Of a stretch of DNA of 64,000 bases, positions 44,671 through 53,750 are shown one piece after another; within the stretch, counting starts at the first letter, position 1, and every line of letters starts with the position of its first letter. The notes beneath the pieces were generated by a model that saw only the letters and a list, made by a program, of their open reading frames with translations, ran no database searches and was not told where the DNA came from. The translations under genes were made by a program, and so were the position numbers. The DNA lies in assembly GCF_009905545.1 (NCBI RefSeq), contig NZ_JAAALB010000001.1, positions 1-64,000 of the forward strand, read 5' to 3'. The DNA comes from Cellulophaga sp. BC115SP (GTDB lineage: Bacteria; Bacteroidota; Bacteroidia; Cytophagales; Spirosomataceae).

Positions 44671-45513
44671 TTACCTCGCATTTACAGCTTTAATCAAACT
44701 AATGGTCTCTATTGCCTCTTTTACGTCGTGAACTCTTAGGATATTGGCTCCTTTCATCAAAGCGACAGCATTGAGCGCCGTTGTTCCGTTGAGCGCCTCA
44801 GAAGCCAAAATATCTAATTTTCGCCAAATCATAGATTTTCTTGAAACACCAACTAACATTGGCAAATTCATCACCTCGAAATCTGGTAAGTGATTGAGCA
44901 ATTCATAATTTTGATCAAGGTTTTTGGCAAAACCAAAACCCAAATCTAAGATAATATCACGTTGGTTGAATGCTCTTAATTTGGCAACTTTTTGTTGTAA
45001 GTCATCCAAAACATCCAACACTAGATTATTATAATGCGTCAACTGCGTCATAGTTTCGATGGTTCCACGCATGTGCATAAGGATGTAGGGCACATCGCCA
45101 AAACTGGCTACGGTTTCGTACATTTTATCGTCCAACAAACCACCTGATACGTCGTTGACGATCACTGCTCCTGCTTCGACACAAGCTTTGGCGACATTCG
45201 ACCGAAAAGTATCAATAGAAATTAATGCCTCTGGAAAATGTTTTAGGATAACTTCGGTGGCAGGTAAAACTCTTTTGATTTCTTCCTCCTCTGACACAGG
45301 CATTGCTCCTGGACGAGTAGAATGCCCTCCCAAATCCAGAAAAGTTGCTCCTGACGAGAGCATTTTTTCTGCCTGTTTTAGTATTTCCTCCACGGTATGC
45401 ACACGGCTTCTTTCAAAAAAAGAGTCAGGAGTAATATTCAAAATCCCCATGACACGAGGTTGAGCAAGATCTATAAGTTTGCCACGGCAATTAATTAAAG
45501 TAGTCATACGCAC
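44671..45513 (-). CDS. folP: Dihydropteroate synthase
   Basis: FolP condenses p-aminobenzoate with 6-hydroxymethyl-dihydropterin pyrophosphate, the sulfonamide target in folate synthesis. The 280-aa protein has MGILNITPDSFFE (about 22-34), GATFLDLGGHSTRPGA (about 56-71), SIDTFRSNVAKA (about 98-109), and DLGFGFAKNLDQNYELL (about 191-207), all TIM-barrel signatures of DHPS. Two ATGs six bases apart (45513 and 45507) could both serve. A TATCTTTG box lies 19 bp upstream on the minus strand. It is divergent from the DUF1599 gene, a neighbourhood I recall from other Bacteroidota. Confidence 0.95.
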   Translation of the reverse strand: MRMTTLINCRGKLIDLAQPRVMGILNITPDSFFERSRVHTVEEILKQAEKMLSSGATFLDLGGHSTRPGAMPVSEEEEIKRVLPATEVILKHFPEALISIDTFRSNVAKACVEAGAVIVNDVSGGLLDDKMYETVASFGDVPYILMHMRGTIETMTQLTHYNNLVLDVLDDLQQKVAKLRAFNQRDIILDLGFGFAKNLDQNYELLNHLPDFEVMNLPMLVGVSRKSMIWRKLDILASEALNGTTALNAVALMKGANILRVHDVKEAIETISLIKAVNAR

Positions 45514-45531
45514 ATATAAAAGTTAATGGTG

Positions 45532-45539
45532 CAAAGATA
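45532..45539 (-). promoter_or_regulatory. Candidate -7 box for folP
   Basis: Read on the minus strand this is TATCTTTG, matching TAnnTTTG. It would give a very short leader of about 15 nt. No clear TTG element at the -33 distance was found. Confidence 0.4.
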
Positions 45540-45723
45540 AAAGCAAATCTAAACTTGGCACACAATGATATCCTTAAACTAGATTCTAGAACTGATTCAA
45601 AGAATATTATTAGAATTTTGAACTGAATGCGGTATTTTTGCAAAAACATTTCACATAGATAACCCATCTGTATCCAGCTAAGATTCAATAAATGGCAGAT
45701 ATTTAGCAACAGATTTTCCCAAA

Positions 45724-46284
45724 ATGACAAAAACAGAATTTGAGTATCGTCAAATAATTACAATTTGTAGAGAGCTTTTCCAGAAAAAAAATAAAGATTA
45801 TGGCACCTCTTGGCGTATTCTGCGTTTGCCTAGTCTGACAGACCAGATTTTTATTAAAGCACAACGTATTCGTTCTATTCAAGAAAAAGGTGTTCAGAAA
45901 ATTGATGATGGTATTGAAGGTGAATTCATCGGCATCATCAACTATTGTATTATCGCGATGATTCAAAAGCAGTTGGATAATTCATCACAAATGGAGTTCT
46001 CTGAGCAAGAATTAGGTGATTTGTACGATGAACAAGTAACTAAAACCTTGAATTTGTTATTAAACAAAAATCACGATTATGGTGAGGCGTGGCGCGATAT
46101 GCGTGTAAGCTCAATGACAGATTTAATTTTGATGAAAATCTTCAGAACGAAACAAATTGAAGATAATCAAGGTCAAACTTTAGTTTCAGAAGGCGTTGAA
46201 GCCAACTATCAAGATATGTTGAATTATGCTGTTTTTTGTCTTATTCAAATGGGTATGGCGCAACAGCAACAACAGCAACAGTAG
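45724..46284 (+). CDS. DUF1599 protein with internal duplication
   Basis: A 186-aa cytosolic protein made of two copies of the DUF1599 unit (also called nucleotide-modification-associated domain 1). Copy one has LFQKKNKDYGTSWRILRLPS (about 18-37) and copy two LLLNKNHDYGEAWRDMRVSS (about 110-129). Each is followed by SLTDQIFIKAQRIRSIQ or SMTDLILMKIFRTKQIE and an I/LNY motif. The conserved NKDYG suggests a nucleotide or metal site, function unknown. It ends with seven glutamines in a row. It begins the DUF1599-DoxX-aroK group, divergent from folP. Confidence 0.88.
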   Translation: MTKTEFEYRQIITICRELFQKKNKDYGTSWRILRLPSLTDQIFIKAQRIRSIQEKGVQKIDDGIEGEFIGIINYCIIAMIQKQLDNSSQMEFSEQELGDLYDEQVTKTLNLLLNKNHDYGEAWRDMRVSSMTDLILMKIFRTKQIEDNQGQTLVSEGVEANYQDMLNYAVFCLIQMGMAQQQQQQQ

Positions 46285-46616
46285 TTTCTTTGAATTTGAA
46301 AATGTGAAGATTTGATAATTTGAAAGTGATTTTAATATTTCTACAAAACAAGACTATTAACGATCATCTATTTAAAACTCTATAATCTTCTCATTTTCAT
46401 TTCCATTTTAACAGTTCATTAACAGTTTTATGTAATGAGCTGTCTTAATTTTGTTCTTTCATCTAGAAAATAATTGAAATGTATTTTGGTTGAATACTTG
46501 TATATTTAGCTATACTTTCAAAAATGGCATATTTTTGGTTGTTTTAAAGTTTTCTATCCAATCTAACATTTCACATTTTAGCCCTAATACATACAAGAAT
46601 CCCCTTTTTATCTATC
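46285..46616. other. AT-rich gap between DUF1599 and DoxX genes
   Basis: This 332-base gap holds a GAAGATTTGATAATTTGAAA string near 46305-46325, a type of A/T/G repeat common in such gaps. No gene or clear terminator is seen. Confidence 0.45.
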
Positions 46617-47717
46617 ATGAAATTTCTCGCGCATTTTTCCCGAATCTTTGTTGGTATAATATTTATTTTCTCAGGACTCATCAAGCTCAACGACCCTATT
46701 GGTACCGAAATCAAGCTCGAAGAATACTTCGATGTATTCGCGACTGATTTTCCTTGGATGGCTGGCTTTTGGCATTTCTGGGTACCTTTTGCATTATATG
46801 TATCTATTTTCTTGTGTACACTAGAGTTGGTATTAGGCGTATGCTTACTGGTTCAGTACAAACTCAAAAGTGCCTCTTGGATATTGTTGGCCACAGTTGT
46901 TTTCTTTGGGTTTTTGACTTTTTATTCTGCTTATTTCAACAAAGTAACCGATTGTGGTTGTTTCGGAGAAGCCATCAAGTTAAAGCCTTGGACTTCATTT
47001 ATCAAGGACATGGTTTTGATGTTTTTTATCCTAATTATATTGTGGCAACGTCATATTTTTGCTGACAAAAAAACAGGTTGGGTAGTAGCAGCCTCTTTAG
47101 TATTTTGTTTGGCACTAGGCACATACGCTGTCAATTATTTGCCTGTAAATGATGGACTTCCTTATGCTATTGGTGAGAATATCCAGAACAACATGAAGCC
47201 TGCCGAAGCTCCTAAATTTAAGTATATCATGGAGAAAGATGGCAAAGAGCAAGAATTTATGGAGTATCCAACAGATACAACTTGGAAATTCAAACAGATG
47301 ATTCAGTTGAATGAGGATGCTGCCAAAGCCCGTATTACAGATTATAACCTTTACAGAACAGGTGATTCTATTGATTACAAAGCAGAAAGTTTTGTTGGAA
47401 AGAAGTTAATGATTGTGAGTCCATTTGTTGAAAAAGCGAATTTAGGACATATTGATAATATTAAGCAGTTGATTCAAGGACTCAAAGGATCTGATGTAAC
47501 AGTTTGGTTTGTAACCGCTTCGACAGATGATGCTGCTCAAAATTTTATCAAGCAAAATCAGTTAAATGTTACAGTATTAAATGCTGATGTTAAAGTTTTA
47601 AAAACCATTGCTCGTGCCAACCCTGTAATCTGGTTGTTGCAGGATGGTACTGTAAAAGGCAAGTGGTCTAATAAGGCAACGCCTGATAAAGAAGAAGTTT
47701 TATCAAAATTGCAATAG
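46617..47717 (+). CDS. DoxX family membrane protein, BT_3928 type
   Basis: A 366-aa inner-membrane protein. The DoxX-like N-terminal half has four helices (about 5-20, 55-75, 80-100, 115-135) with FSGLIKLNDPIGTEIKLEEY (about 21-40). The cysteine pair in VTDCGCFGEAIKL (about 114-126) is shared with methylamine-utilisation MauE-type proteins. A fifth helix is near 148-168. The C-terminal part (about 255-366) looks thioredoxin-like without the CxxC. This composition fits a redox role in the envelope. The pairing with DUF1599 is conserved in Bacteroidota as far as I recall. Confidence 0.85.
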   Translation: MKFLAHFSRIFVGIIFIFSGLIKLNDPIGTEIKLEEYFDVFATDFPWMAGFWHFWVPFALYVSIFLCTLELVLGVCLLVQYKLKSASWILLATVVFFGFLTFYSAYFNKVTDCGCFGEAIKLKPWTSFIKDMVLMFFILIILWQRHIFADKKTGWVVAASLVFCLALGTYAVNYLPVNDGLPYAIGENIQNNMKPAEAPKFKYIMEKDGKEQEFMEYPTDTTWKFKQMIQLNEDAAKARITDYNLYRTGDSIDYKAESFVGKKLMIVSPFVEKANLGHIDNIKQLIQGLKGSDVTVWFVTASTDDAAQNFIKQNQLNVTVLNADVKVLKTIARANPVIWLLQDGTVKGKWSNKATPDKEEVLSKLQ

Positions 47718-47750
47718 CTTTTGCCAAAAGGCCATTCGATGTTAACCAAT

Positions 47751-48275
47751 ATGAAAAATATATTTTTAGTAGGAATGCCCTCTTCAGGGAAAAGCACCCT
47801 TGGAAGACAATTAGCCAAAGCCATAGGATATAAATTTGTAGATATGGATGAGTTGATTGAACGCCATGAAAATCAAACTATTCCTGAAATTTTTAAATGG
47901 AATGGTGAAAACCATTTTAGAGAAGTAGAAAGTAAAATCTTAAAACAGTTTTCTCCTAATCAAAAATTGGTCATTGCTACTGGCGGTGGAGTTCCATGTT
48001 TTTTTGATAATATGGATTTTATCAAAGCAAATGGTATCAGTGTTTTTCTCAATGTACAGCCTGAAGATTTATTCAAACGCATCAAACTATCTGATGCCAA
48101 TAATCGACCTCTCATTAATAAGAGTAGTAATAATCAAGCTTTACTAGATGACATTAAAAAGCGTCATGAAACTCGCCTTCCCTTTTATATGAGAGCCGAC
48201 ATTAAAATAGACGGAAGCATAGAAGTACAGCAATTACTTTGGTTGTTGGATGAAATAAAGGAAAAACAATCATAA
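47751..48275 (+). CDS. aroK: Shikimate kinase
   Basis: AroK phosphorylates shikimate at O3 in aromatic amino-acid synthesis. The ATG at 47751 begins MKNIFLVGMPSSGKSTLGRQ with the Walker A loop at about 8-15; upstream TTG and ATG codons at 47721 and 47739 are less likely. The 174-aa protein has FVDMDELIE (about 31-39), NHFREVESKIL (about 54-64) and ATGGGVPCF (about 78-86), the shikimate-binding and GGG motifs. It starts 33 bp after the DoxX stop, probably in the same operon, and a terminator follows. Confidence 0.94.
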   Translation: MKNIFLVGMPSSGKSTLGRQLAKAIGYKFVDMDELIERHENQTIPEIFKWNGENHFREVESKILKQFSPNQKLVIATGGGVPCFFDNMDFIKANGISVFLNVQPEDLFKRIKLSDANNRPLINKSSNNQALLDDIKKRHETRLPFYMRADIKIDGSIEVQQLLWLLDEIKEKQS

Positions 48276-48278
48276 ACG

Positions 48279-48315
48279 AAAAAAGGGTCTCCAGATTTAC
48301 TGGAGCCCCTTTTTT
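48279..48315. terminator. Bidirectional terminator after aroK
   Basis: AAAAAAGGG and CTCCAG pair with CTGGAG and CCCTTTTTT (one T/C mismatch) around ATTTA. It separates convergent genes. Confidence 0.87.
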
Positions 48316-48329
48316 AATGATTTTATTTC

Positions 48330-49982
48330 TTAGAAATACACCCCAAATGTCAACACGCCTCTGGTCCAGCTTTGGTTCATAATGGCTGTTGCATATAAAG
48401 ACGAATCGTTCAACACATAAGGGTTATATGCTTGTTGTGTTTTACCATACAAGCCTGTCAAATCTACGTAGAATGTTCCTGTTTTGATACCAACACCTGC
48501 TGAATACACCATCATTGCACGGTTGACTGCATCGTTGTCAAAGTTTGAATTGTAAGGGTTTTGATAATAAGCAAAGCCTCCACGTGCTGCAAATAAGCCC
48601 ATACGATATTCTCCACCCACTTTTATATTCAAGACATTTTTATACGTATTCTGAATCGACTTAGTGTAATAATCTAAATCTCCTTTGAAATAAGCATCGT
48701 TCATATTCGTACTTAATTTCATGCCTTTATAAGCTACATATTCAACATCTGCCGATAAAAAGCCCTTTTTACCAAAGAAATAGGCAACTCCTCCACTAGC
48801 TTTGAACGGAGTTCTCAACTCATAATTTGAACTCACTGGCTGAGTAGATAATTTAGGAATACGTGTGATATATGAAGTTCCTCCAGTGGTATTAATGCCA
48901 TATCCCAGAGAAACTAATTTACTTCCTATCGTATTTCCTCCCGATAGTACATCTGAAGAAAGCTGAATACCTCCTGTTTTACTAGGATCTACATCTACAT
49001 TTAAGGTCGATGAAGTAGTTTCATCTATCGAATACCAAGTTGGCGTAGTAATAGTAGCTCCAATACGGAAATTATTGGTAGGTTTAATAATCGTTCCAAC
49101 CGTTAAGTTAATACCTTGTCCTGTTGTAGTTAGATACTTAGAAAACGCAAACGAACGAATGGCGTCATAGTTTACGATATTCTCACTAAAATCAGTTTGA
49201 GTTTCGTATCTAAAACTAGGTAATCCCAAAGAGAAACCAATATAGAACTTCTCATTGGCAGTTCCTCCATACCCAATCGTCCACTGGCTTGTTCGACCAG
49301 ATGCTTGAAAATCATATCGCTGGTCGACTGACTTTCCTCCTTCTGCGCCAACAAATGGGTCAGAGCTAGTCCCATTTGGATTAATCAAAAATGACCAATA
49401 ATACATATCTGATTGGTAATAAAAGTTAGGCGCATCATTAGTCAAACCATCTTTAAAGTCTTGTAAGCTTAAACCATTGTCTTTAATATCTCGGTTTGTA
49501 ATCTCTCCAAAACTATCCATTAGTGAACTCTGAAGATTACGTCCTGCAAAACTCACCTTGTTGTATAATGAGCTTTGTCTATTATAAGAAATCGACCAAC
49601 TACCTCTCCAGCTATCTTTATATCTTGGCTCTTGTCCACCAAATACAATCCCAATGTTGGCTATATTAAAATTATCGGTATTAGCGTTAGTTTTCTTGGT
49701 GTCGATATAACTACTAGCGTTTGAATTGATTTGGAAGGATGGTGAAATAGAAAATTCAGAGCGAGTATAAAAACCCAGACCAGCAGGGTTACTTGAATTG
49801 GAAGAGATATCTGCTCCCAAAGCCGAATGGTTACCACCTAATGCTTGAAATCGAGCAGAACCGCTTGGTGCTGTTTGTGAAAAGAGTCTCGACAGTGCAT
49901 CATAATTATTATCTTGTGCAAAACTAGCGCTTATCGAACTCATAAGTAGAGACGCAAGTAATACTTTACGAATATCTTTCAT
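48330..49982 (-). CDS. Outer membrane OMPP1/FadL/TodX-like protein
   Basis: An outer-membrane beta-barrel protein of 550 aa from the ATG at 49982 (MKDIRKVLLASLLMSS..., cleavage after SFAQ); 23 upstream codons are dropped. The N-terminal plug-like region has the family signature ARFQALGGNHSALGADISSN and NPAGLGFY (about 37-64). Long alternating strands follow, and it ends in a Phe (FGVYF), as barrels usually do. FadL relatives let hydrophobic compounds across the outer membrane; Bacteroidota versions are of uncertain cargo. It is monocistronic. Confidence 0.85.
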   Translation of the reverse strand: MKDIRKVLLASLLMSSISASFAQDNNYDALSRLFSQTAPSGSARFQALGGNHSALGADISSNSSNPAGLGFYTRSEFSISPSFQINSNASSYIDTKKTNANTDNFNIANIGIVFGGQEPRYKDSWRGSWSISYNRQSSLYNKVSFAGRNLQSSLMDSFGEITNRDIKDNGLSLQDFKDGLTNDAPNFYYQSDMYYWSFLINPNGTSSDPFVGAEGGKSVDQRYDFQASGRTSQWTIGYGGTANEKFYIGFSLGLPSFRYETQTDFSENIVNYDAIRSFAFSKYLTTTGQGINLTVGTIIKPTNNFRIGATITTPTWYSIDETTSSTLNVDVDPSKTGGIQLSSDVLSGGNTIGSKLVSLGYGINTTGGTSYITRIPKLSTQPVSSNYELRTPFKASGGVAYFFGKKGFLSADVEYVAYKGMKLSTNMNDAYFKGDLDYYTKSIQNTYKNVLNIKVGGEYRMGLFAARGGFAYYQNPYNSNFDNDAVNRAMMVYSAGVGIKTGTFYVDLTGLYGKTQQAYNPYVLNDSSLYATAIMNQSWTRGVLTFGVYF

Positions 49983-50091
49983 GTTATTCTTACGGTTTAA
50001 AATCATATTCTTTACAATAAGGACAGTTCTAGAAGAATTACCCCTCATCATTCAGAGGTAGTCTAACGGACTTTGTTGCTAATTTAACGTA

Positions 50092-50125
50092 AAAAAGCCT
50101 CACAAAGTACAACTCTGCGAGGCTT
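50092..50125 (-). terminator. Terminator of the Tyr/Gly-rich lipoprotein gene
   Basis: AAGCCTC (50095-50101) pairs with GAGGCTT (50119-50125). On the minus strand a six-T run follows. It starts 24 nt past the stop. Confidence 0.8.
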
Positions 50126-50148
50126 CGAGTGTTAATCATTTGTTAATA

Positions 50149-51249
50149 TTATCTTGGACCACGTGAACGACCTCCGCCGCCTCCGCCACCTGAGCTACCG
50201 CTTGATGAACTTCCACTTGAAGAATTGTTCCAAGTTGAATTGGTATTCGTATTGGTTGTTCTGCTATTATTGTTGTTGGAAGACCAATCCCAAGAATTGT
50301 TGCGACCGTTAGAATAGCTACTGTTAGCACTTCTTGAAGAGTTCGTAGTAGTACCCGAGTTGTAGTTAGCACTGCTACCATCTCTTCTCGGACGTGAATA
50401 ATAGTCTGAGTTGGTATTTGAATAATCTGCATTGGTACGACTACCACGATTATAGGCTGCTCCTCTATTATTGTTGAAGTCCGAGTTATATGCCGAAGCT
50501 GCATAAGCTGGTCTTGAACGATACTTAGCTGGAGTCTCAGCGCCAATAACAGAACCTACATAGCTATTGTAGTTGTTATAATAGCCGCCGTAGTAACCTC
50601 CATAATAGCCACCGTAAGCTAACGATGAATATCCATAACCATAAGGATCATAAAAACCTCCATAGCCATAAGGACTGTATCCATAACCAAATGAGTTACC
50701 GTACATCCAACGACTACTTGACCAGCCCCAGTATGGATCATAGAAATTAGAATACAATGGGTCGTAGTATCCCATTGTTGAATAACCAAAAGGAGACCAA
50801 CGACTATATCCAAGTCCGAATGAAATAGCTGGATTTGAATACCAGTTATTTAGACCATAATTGCCATATCCGTTGTTTAAACCATTAGCAAAACCATTGC
50901 TGTAGCCATTATTATAGCCAGCAGAATAATCGTCTTGGTTTTGATAAACAGAACGAGAGTTTAACCAATTCTGAGAATAATATTCATTGGTTCCCTGTGC
51001 CGAATTGTTAGTAGAACTACCATTGCGATATACTGGAGCTTGATAGGTTGATTCGTCATAACCTTGCTCATTGTATATGCGCCCACCCAAAGTAGTGGGT
51101 CTTACGTCACTTGTCGATGCGTACAAGTCGTCGTAAACTTCACCACTTGAGCTTTTTGAAACAATTGCTTGTTTGGAGGTATTACAACCCCAAACTAAAC
51201 CTATCAACGCTATAGCTGAAAGGTGCTTTATTGAATGCTGAAGGCTCAT
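50149..51249 (-). CDS. Tyr/Gly/Asn/Ser-rich lipoprotein of low complexity
   Basis: A 366-aa lipoprotein from the ATG at 51249 (MSLQHSIKHLSAIALIG) with lipobox VWGC near residue 19-22. The body is extremely biased. Residues about 110-240 contain repeated YGNYG, YSPYGYGG, YDPYGYG and GGYYGGYYGG units, then Asn/Ser/Thr-rich runs (about 290-345), ending in GGGGGGRSRGPR. Glycine-tyrosine repeats resemble adhesive or matrix proteins and prion-like domains. The bias also produces long spurious antisense-frame ORFs. No enzyme fold is recognised; a surface or sheath role is inferred only from the lipobox and composition. Confidence 0.75.
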   Translation of the reverse strand: MSLQHSIKHLSAIALIGLVWGCNTSKQAIVSKSSSGEVYDDLYASTSDVRPTTLGGRIYNEQGYDESTYQAPVYRNGSSTNNSAQGTNEYYSQNWLNSRSVYQNQDDYSAGYNNGYSNGFANGLNNGYGNYGLNNWYSNPAISFGLGYSRWSPFGYSTMGYYDPLYSNFYDPYWGWSSSRWMYGNSFGYGYSPYGYGGFYDPYGYGYSSLAYGGYYGGYYGGYYNNYNSYVGSVIGAETPAKYRSRPAYAASAYNSDFNNNRGAAYNRGSRTNADYSNTNSDYYSRPRRDGSSANYNSGTTTNSSRSANSSYSNGRNNSWDWSSNNNNSRTTNTNTNSTWNNSSSGSSSSGSSGGGGGGGRSRGPR

Positions 51250-51782
51250 AGCTGTTTGAATTTTAGATTGTAGGAGTATTGTCAATAAAACAAATAATTT
51301 ATTAATATTTATCAGCAATCAGTGAATTTTGCTAGGTTTTCAAATTGTTGCCAGTATGCTATTAATAATGCATTGAATTGTCTTTTTCTAAGACAAACTG
51401 GACAGATTAACAACTTAGCAAAAATTTCTTGTAACAAACTTACTACAAAAACTTATCTTTGCAAGATAATTAACACAACATTAACAAAATTAAATCTTTA
51501 AATGTTCCAATTATCCAATACTTTGAAAATGAACTAAATAAGGCTTAGTTGAGGTTAGAGTTTTGTTATTTAGTAATAGTTATGGTACTACTTTTCAGCA
51601 TACCATTACCATAGTCTCAAACCTAACCGAATGGATAACAAATACTTATTTTATATTCATTTTTGGTATTTAGACTATTAAAAGAACGTTTTCCCCCATT
51701 AGTTTTGTACATTTTTCGCCGATTTAGCGTTATTCTAATTTTATTTTAAGCTAATAGGCATTAACCAACCATAAAACAACCC
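51250..51782. other. Leader region of proS
   Basis: This gap between divergent genes holds two TAnnTTTG-like boxes on the plus strand: TATCTTTG at 51455-51462 (TTG 22 bp before it) and TAGTTTTG at 51700-51707, about 75 nt before the ATG. Either could start proS transcription. No gene is seen. Confidence 0.45.
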
Positions 51783-53261
51783 ATGAGCAAAGGCTTACCA
51801 AAACGTAGCGAAAATTATTCTGAGTGGTACAACGAACTTGTTAAGCGTGCCGATTTAGCCGAAAATTCTGCCGTTAGAGGCTGTATGGTAATCAAACCTT
51901 ACGGTTATTCTATTTGGGAAAAAATGCAACGTGCTTTGGACGATATGTTCAAAGAAACAGGACATACAAATGCTTATTTCCCACTTTTTGTACCGAAAAG
52001 TTTATTTGAAGCTGAAGAAAAAAATGCAGAGGGTTTTGCTAAAGAATGTGCTGTAGTTACACACTATCGTTTGAAAAACGACCCTGAAAATAAAGGAAAA
52101 TTAATTGTTGACCCCAATGCTCGCCTTGAAGAAGAGTTAGTGGTTCGCCCAACGTCTGAGGCTATTATTTGGAGTACCTATAAAAACTGGATTCAGTCAT
52201 ATCGTGACCTTCCACTTTTGATTAACCAATGGGCTAACGTTGTGCGTTGGGAAATGCGTACGCGTTTGTTTTTGCGTACTGCTGAGTTCTTGTGGCAAGA
52301 AGGTCACACTGCGCACGCTACTAAAGAGGAAGCAATTGCTGAAACTGAGCAAATGTTGGAAGTATATGCCACATTCGCCGAGGAATTTATGGCTGTACCA
52401 GTTATTCGTGGTAAAAAGACTGCCAACGAGCGTTTTGCAGGTGCGGATGATACTTACTGTATCGAAGCAATGATGCAAGATGGAAAAGCTCTTCAGGCAG
52501 GTACTTCTCACTTCTTGGGTCAAAACTTTGCAAAAGCTTTTGATGTAAAGTTCTCTAACAAAGAAAACCAACAAGATTATGTTTGGGGTACTTCGTGGGG
52601 GGTATCTACACGTTTGATGGGAGCATTGATTATGGCTCACTCTGATGATGAAGGCTTGGTATTGCCTCCAAAATTGGCACCAATTCAAGTGGTAATTGTT
52701 CCGATTTTTAAAGGTGCTGAACAATTAGAAGCTATTTCTGAAAAAGTATTACCTATCGTTAAAGCTTTGAAGAAATTAGGCATCTCAGTTAAATTTGACA
52801 ATTCAGATAAACAATCTCCAGGCTTCAAATTTGCTGAATACGAATTGAAAGGTGTTCCAGTACGTTTGGCAATTGGTGCTCGTGACCTTGCCAACGGCAC
52901 TGTTGAAATTGCTCGTCGTGATACAAAAGAGAAAAAGACGTATGAAATCGAAGGCGTAGTAGAGGTTATTCAAAATCTATTGGAAGAAATCCAAGAAAAT
53001 ATTTATAACCGTGCTCTGTCTTTCAGAACAGAAAATACCCTTGAAGTTGACTCATGGGATGAATTTGTAAAAACGTTGGATGAAAAACCAGGGTTTATAT
53101 CTGCTCACTGGGATGGTTCTTCAGAAACAGAAGAAAAAATTAAAGAATTAACCAAAGCAACCATTCGTTGTATTCCTTTGGATGCGAAAGAAGAAGAAGG
53201 CAAATGTATTTACACAGGAAATCCTTCATCTCGTCGTGTAATCTTTGCAAGAGCTTACTAG
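51783..53261 (+). CDS. proS: Prolyl-tRNA synthetase, short (ProS type 3) form
   Basis: ProRS charges tRNA-Pro. At 492 aa it is the eukaryote/archaea-like form without the INS editing domain, usual in many Bacteroidota. The class II motifs are visible: [14 protein letters not shown] (about 33-46), [16 protein letters not shown] (about 120-135), and [15 protein letters not shown] near 160-175. The anticodon-binding domain (about 295-400) and the C-terminal zinc-like domain with three Cys (about 459-475) complete it. A leader of about 75 or 320 nt precedes it, depending on promoter. Confidence 0.95.
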   Translation: MSKGLPKRSENYSEWYNELVKRADLAENSAVRGCMVIKPYGYSIWEKMQRALDDMFKETGHTNAYFPLFVPKSLFEAEEKNAEGFAKECAVVTHYRLKNDPENKGKLIVDPNARLEEELVVRPTSEAIIWSTYKNWIQSYRDLPLLINQWANVVRWEMRTRLFLRTAEFLWQEGHTAHATKEEAIAETEQMLEVYATFAEEFMAVPVIRGKKTANERFAGADDTYCIEAMMQDGKALQAGTSHFLGQNFAKAFDVKFSNKENQQDYVWGTSWGVSTRLMGALIMAHSDDEGLVLPPKLAPIQVVIVPIFKGAEQLEAISEKVLPIVKALKKLGISVKFDNSDKQSPGFKFAEYELKGVPVRLAIGARDLANGTVEIARRDTKEKKTYEIEGVVEVIQNLLEEIQENIYNRALSFRTENTLEVDSWDEFVKTLDEKPGFISAHWDGSSETEEKIKELTKATIRCIPLDAKEEEGKCIYTGNPSSRRVIFARAY

Positions 53262-53750
53262 GATTTAGTAAAATGCGATTATGCAACCAGTAATTATCTT
53301 CAGTTAAATTTTACTTGTAGAAACCCATTGATTTGCATCTAAAGCATTGATATTGAAGCTGTTTTAACTTTTAAAAAATATATTTTATTGATTAATTCTT
53401 CGTCTTACTTTTTGTCTTAATACAAAAAGTAACAAAAAAATCAAGAATTTATAAACTCGCTGCGCTCAAACAGTATAAATTCATTGCTGACGCAAGCAAT
53501 TTTACGAAAGTTTAAACAGCTTCATTACCAAAAACATGAGTCATCCCTGATTTTTAGGATTGAGATTATTCTCCACGTTTTTATCAAAAAAGGCGTTCGA
53601 AAAACAATTTTCGAACGCCTTTTTTGATACTTCTATACTATGTTTAGCCTTAAGATGCAAAGCATTGCGTCTCTACGGCTAGAATACTAATTTAAACATA
53701 ATTACTCATCCGCTCAATGAGAAATGATATCGTGCTATTGAATCTTCCTT
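53262..53750. repeat. Repeat-rich gap after proS
   Basis: Two elements fill this gap. First, 53395-53520 has ACTTTTTGT (53407-53415) against ACAAAAAGT (53422-53430), then GAATTTATA (53445-53453) against TATAAATTC (53474-53482) around CTCGCTGCGCTC. Second, 53582-53676 is the composite repeat with a perfect 22-bp hairpin. No gene is seen. Confidence 0.65.
53582..53676. repeat. Composite palindromic repeat, second copy
   Basis: A perfect 22-bp stem (53582-53603 against 53608-53629, loop ACAA) containing AAAAAAGGCGTTCGAAA is followed after 27 nt by GCAAAGCATTGCGTCTCTAC (53657-53676). The order is the same as at 38492-38597. Unlike the first copy, no left-hand GAGACGC arm is found. It is downstream of both proS and the PUL end, so it may terminate transcription from both sides. 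Confidence 0.7.

Noticed and set aside
50136-50813. Frames overlapping the Tyr/Gly-rich lipoprotein gene
   Set aside because: Low-complexity DNA leaves other frames open; no start context or domain.
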